A stretch of 62,343 nucleotides of DNA, taken from assembly GCF_900091955.1 (NCBI RefSeq), contig NZ_FMDF01000156.1, positions 1-62,343 on the forward strand, given 5' to 3'. Under the pieces are notes generated by a model, which saw only the letters and a program-made list of their open reading frames with translations, ran no database searches and was not told the origin of the DNA. This DNA is from Streptomyces sp. Ncost-T10-10d (GTDB taxonomy: Bacteria > Actinomycetota > Actinomycetes > Streptomycetales > Streptomycetaceae). How positions within the stretch are numbered: position 1 is the first letter of the stretch; every line of letters starts with the position of its first letter. The position numbers and the translations under genes were made by a program. Below, in pieces: positions 60,528-62,343 of this stretch.

Positions 60528-61236
60528 TGGCGAGCTTCCTGACGCACCGCCGGCTCGTGCTTGACTGCACGCTTCCGGTGCGGCGCCGCCACGCGGCACT
60601 GCGGGCCTGCCTCACTCTGTACGCCCCATACGGCTTCCGCGCCACGTACCACCACCTGACGGTCAGCGCCGCGATACCACGCGACCTCGACGCCGATCTC
60701 GAGTCCCTGGAACGTGCGGTGAACGAGCTCCACGAGGCCCGCCTGCTCCGGCCGGCCGAGGACGCCCGGTACGCCGAGCGGCGGCGACGCGAGAAGCATG
60801 CCGGTCAGCGGGCCCCCGACGCCCGGGCACGTGGTGGCACCGCCACAGGCAGCAGAGCTGCATCCAGCTCGATCCGCTCGGCCATCCTGCCCTGGCCCTG
60901 CCCGAGTTCGTCCGCCGCCAAATCAGCCTGGCGAATGGCGAAGCACTGCCCGGCTGCGCGGACTGCGGCAGCGGCCTGCCGGCGGTGTCCCGTTCAACCG
61001 GCCACGGGTTCATCGACCTGTGCCGCAGCTGCGGAACGGTACAGCGCTCCTGCGCCTGCGGCCGGCCGCACTACCTCCACCCTCGCGAACGGGACCTGTG
61101 GCCGCGCCTGTGGCGCAGGGAGCACATGACCCACGACGGCCTGCCCAACCCGCACTGGCCCGGTACCGTCGAGGACCGAATCGCCGGCCTGCAGCTGAGG
61201 AACCCGTCACAGCCACGGAACGGGCGGCTCGGATGA
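60527..61236 (+). pseudogene. frameshifted helix-turn-helix plus zinc-ribbon protein gene
   Basis: From ATG 60527 the first frame gives 'MASFLTHRRLVLDCTLPVRR', then 'ACLTLYAPYGFRATYHHLTV' and a helical stretch to 'RRREKHAGQRAPDA' near 60828. The following frame continues 'PGTWWHRHRQQSCIQLDPLG', 'ALPEFVRRQISLANGEALPGCADCGSGLP' and 'LCRSCGTVQRSCACGRPHYL' to a stop at 61234-61236. The second part has four or more CxxC-like Cys and no start of its own, so both parts are probably one gene of about 235 residues with a winged-helix-like N-terminus and a zinc ribbon. An ATG at 61233 overlaps the stop, but the frame behind it looks non-coding beyond about 60 residues. Confidence 0.5.
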
Positions 61237-61483
61237 GCGAACTCGCCTTCTTCGCCCTGGTGGTGGCCCGGAGCACGGTCCGCGGCCTGGCCTGCAGCTC
61301 CACGCCCGACCACGTTCCACAGGGTGGAGCAGCCGAGCTGCCCGTCTCAGAACGGGAAGGCCACCACCCCGAGCAATTGACCTCCGAGGAGTTCGAGGAA
61401 GCCTGGGGTCCTGCCCGTCGACAGATCGCATCCCGGCGTGGCCGGCCTCTCGGCCCTCGGGGGCCTTTTGGCATCATCTCGAC

Positions 61484-61918
61484 ATGGCACCGACCCTTCC
61501 CCGCACCGTCCGAGCCGTCGACACCGCTCACCTCCTGGACCTGGAACGGGAGGCCGCCACATGCGGCTTCAGCCAGCGACTCCCGGTCGACCGGCTCCAA
61601 GAGCACCTCGCTGCGGAAGCTACGCACTACCTGTTCCCGACACTCGTGCACCGGCTTCGCCACCGTCCGGAAGTGTCGCCACAGTGGAGGTGCCAGCTGC
61701 TGCTCACCGTCAGCACAGGCGAACAGATCTGGGGTCTGCTCGACGTCCTTCCCGACACCTTCGACCAGATCCCGGAGACTCTGGACGCGGCGTCCAAGAA
61801 GAACATCGTCAGCCGCATAGAACATGCCGTGACCGTGCGCGAGTGGGCAGAACGGATGGCTGCCGACGCTGCACCTGAAAAAATGCGGCGTCTCACCGAC
61901 CCAAACCGGCGGCTTTGA
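61484..61918 (+). CDS. hypothetical protein, unidentified
   Basis: A 144-residue soluble protein. The text looks like a real alpha-helical protein ('TAHLLDLEREAATCGFSQRLPVDRLQEHLAAEATHYLFPTLVHRLRHR', 'CQLLLTVSTGEQIWGLLDVLPDTFDQIPETL') with normal codon bias and a basic C-terminus. I do not recognise a family. It starts at ATG 61484 with no obvious ribosome site. Its 3' end overlaps the end of the convergent peptide deformylase gene by 26 bases. Confidence 0.55.
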   Translation: MAPTLPRTVRAVDTAHLLDLEREAATCGFSQRLPVDRLQEHLAAEATHYLFPTLVHRLRHRPEVSPQWRCQLLLTVSTGEQIWGLLDVLPDTFDQIPETLDAASKKNIVSRIEHAVTVREWAERMAADAAPEKMRRLTDPNRRL

Positions 61919-62343
61919 TCGCGCGTTGCGCGAAGACGTCCTCACGGCGGTCTTCCATCTGGTGCAGCGCCTCCTTACGGTCCCGCTTGGAGAGCCGGTC
62001 GAGATACGTGTGGCCGAAGAGGTGATCGGTCTCGTGCTGCAGACACCGGGCGAAGTAACCCGTTCCTTCGATGACGATGGCTTTGCCGTCCTTGTCGAGC
62101 CCGCGAGCGACGGCACGATCGGTGCGGGGAACCGCCATGCCTGCACCGGGCACGGACAGGCAGCCCTCGAAGTCGTCAACGAGCTGGCGGCTACCGGGAT
62201 TGGGCAGGTCCAGAACCGGGTTGATGATGTGGCCGACATGCCGGATCCCGTAGTCGTCCGGGCAGTCGTACACGAACAGCCGCAGGTCGACGTCTACCTG
62301 GTTGGCAGCCAGGCCGGCACCGTCGGCCACATACATCGTCAAG
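61893..62343 (-). CDS. def: peptide deformylase, 5' end outside window
   Basis: The C-terminal 149 residues of a peptide deformylase, the iron/zinc enzyme that removes the formyl group from nascent proteins. All three active-site motifs are present: 'GAGLAANQV' (GxGxAAxQ), 'FEGCLSVPG' (EGCLS with the metal-ligand Cys) and 'CLQHETDHLFG' (HExDH with two metal-ligand His and the catalytic Glu). The frame runs open to the right edge and lacks the first 20-40 residues. It is tail-to-tail with the hypothetical gene at 61484. Streptomycetes usually carry more than one def gene, so this may be a paralogue. Confidence 0.93.
   Translation of the reverse strand, partial: LTMYVADGAGLAANQVDVDLRLFVYDCPDDYGIRHVGHIINPVLDLPNPGSRQLVDDFEGCLSVPGAGMAVPRTDRAVARGLDKDGKAIVIEGTGYFARCLQHETDHLFGHTYLDRLSKRDRKEALHQMEDRREDVFAQRAIKAAGLGR

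Noticed and set aside
61233..61483. Plus-strand frame starting at ATG 61233 by overlap with the previous stop
   Set aside because: Coupling is plausible, but the text lacks protein-like features after about 60 residues and runs into the shadow of the next gene.

Overview
The window is actinobacterial DNA, almost certainly Streptomyces. GC is high, third codon positions are strongly G/C, GTG and TTG starts are common, and stop/start overlaps (ATGA, TGATG, TAATG) are frequent. Protein families typical of streptomycetes are present (DUF6479, DUF6328, NnaR, monomeric isocitrate dehydrogenase, Mea/Mut cluster). I saw no tRNA, rRNA or CRISPR array. The mix of core-type metabolic genes with many broken genes and transposase scraps resembles a chromosomal arm or arm-proximal region, but that is inference.

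Layout. 1-6.3 kb: small housekeeping and stress genes: DUF6479 membrane protein (cut by the left edge), two VOC proteins, DUF6328 membrane protein, GNAT acetyltransferase, DUF1992 protein, an exported metal-binding-type protein behind a CsoR-like palindrome, a protein tyrosine phosphatase, and a decayed DUF6325/SHOCT gene. 6.5-12.1 kb: methylmalonyl-CoA mutase mutA-mutB-meaB, followed by a remnant of transcription terminator Rho. 12.2-18 kb: aldo/keto reductase, type II NADH dehydrogenase, a stand-alone cytochrome aa3 oxidase subunit I with a small tail-anchored protein, and an SDR. 18.2-23.1 kb: monomeric NADP-isocitrate dehydrogenase, then an MFS exporter coupled to a glutathionyl-hydroquinone-reductase-like protein.

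23.3-33.0 kb: a compact nitrate assimilation locus. nasA, a FAD oxidoreductase, nirB, nirD and narK lie on one strand and are nearly all translationally coupled. The regulator gene nnaR and a sirohydrochlorin chelatase (siroheme supply for NirB) diverge from them. A GlnR-box-like element sits in the divergent promoter region. 33.2-34.6 kb: universal stress protein and hemerythrin. 34.7-40.5 kb: a PotABCD-type polyamine ABC operon, divergent from a FadR-type regulator that overlaps a gene for a soluble Cache-domain protein.

40.7-47.3 kb is a gene graveyard: broken VTC-domain and DUF4956 genes, a DUF885 fragment, IS3 and IS1380 scraps, a frameshifted gene upstream of an intact DUF302 gene, a broken maleylpyruvate-isomerase-like gene and a helix-turn-helix tail. 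An intact NmrA-type reductase and an intact sulfite-oxidase-family molybdoenzyme stand among them. 47.4-52.8 kb holds the most unusual locus: a two-gene, one-base-overlap operon encoding an alpha/beta hydrolase and a 1,486-residue protein that joins a caspase-like protease, a STAND-type NTPase and a WD40 beta-propeller region. It looks like a biological-conflict (antiphage or suicide) system.

53-62.3 kb: DJ-1/PfpI protein, a MOSC-ferredoxin reductase-ferredoxin fusion, an SDR with an atypical active site, a frameshifted membrane protein, a PAP2 phosphatase, several uncharacterised streptomycete genes (one frameshifted), and a peptide deformylase cut by the right edge.
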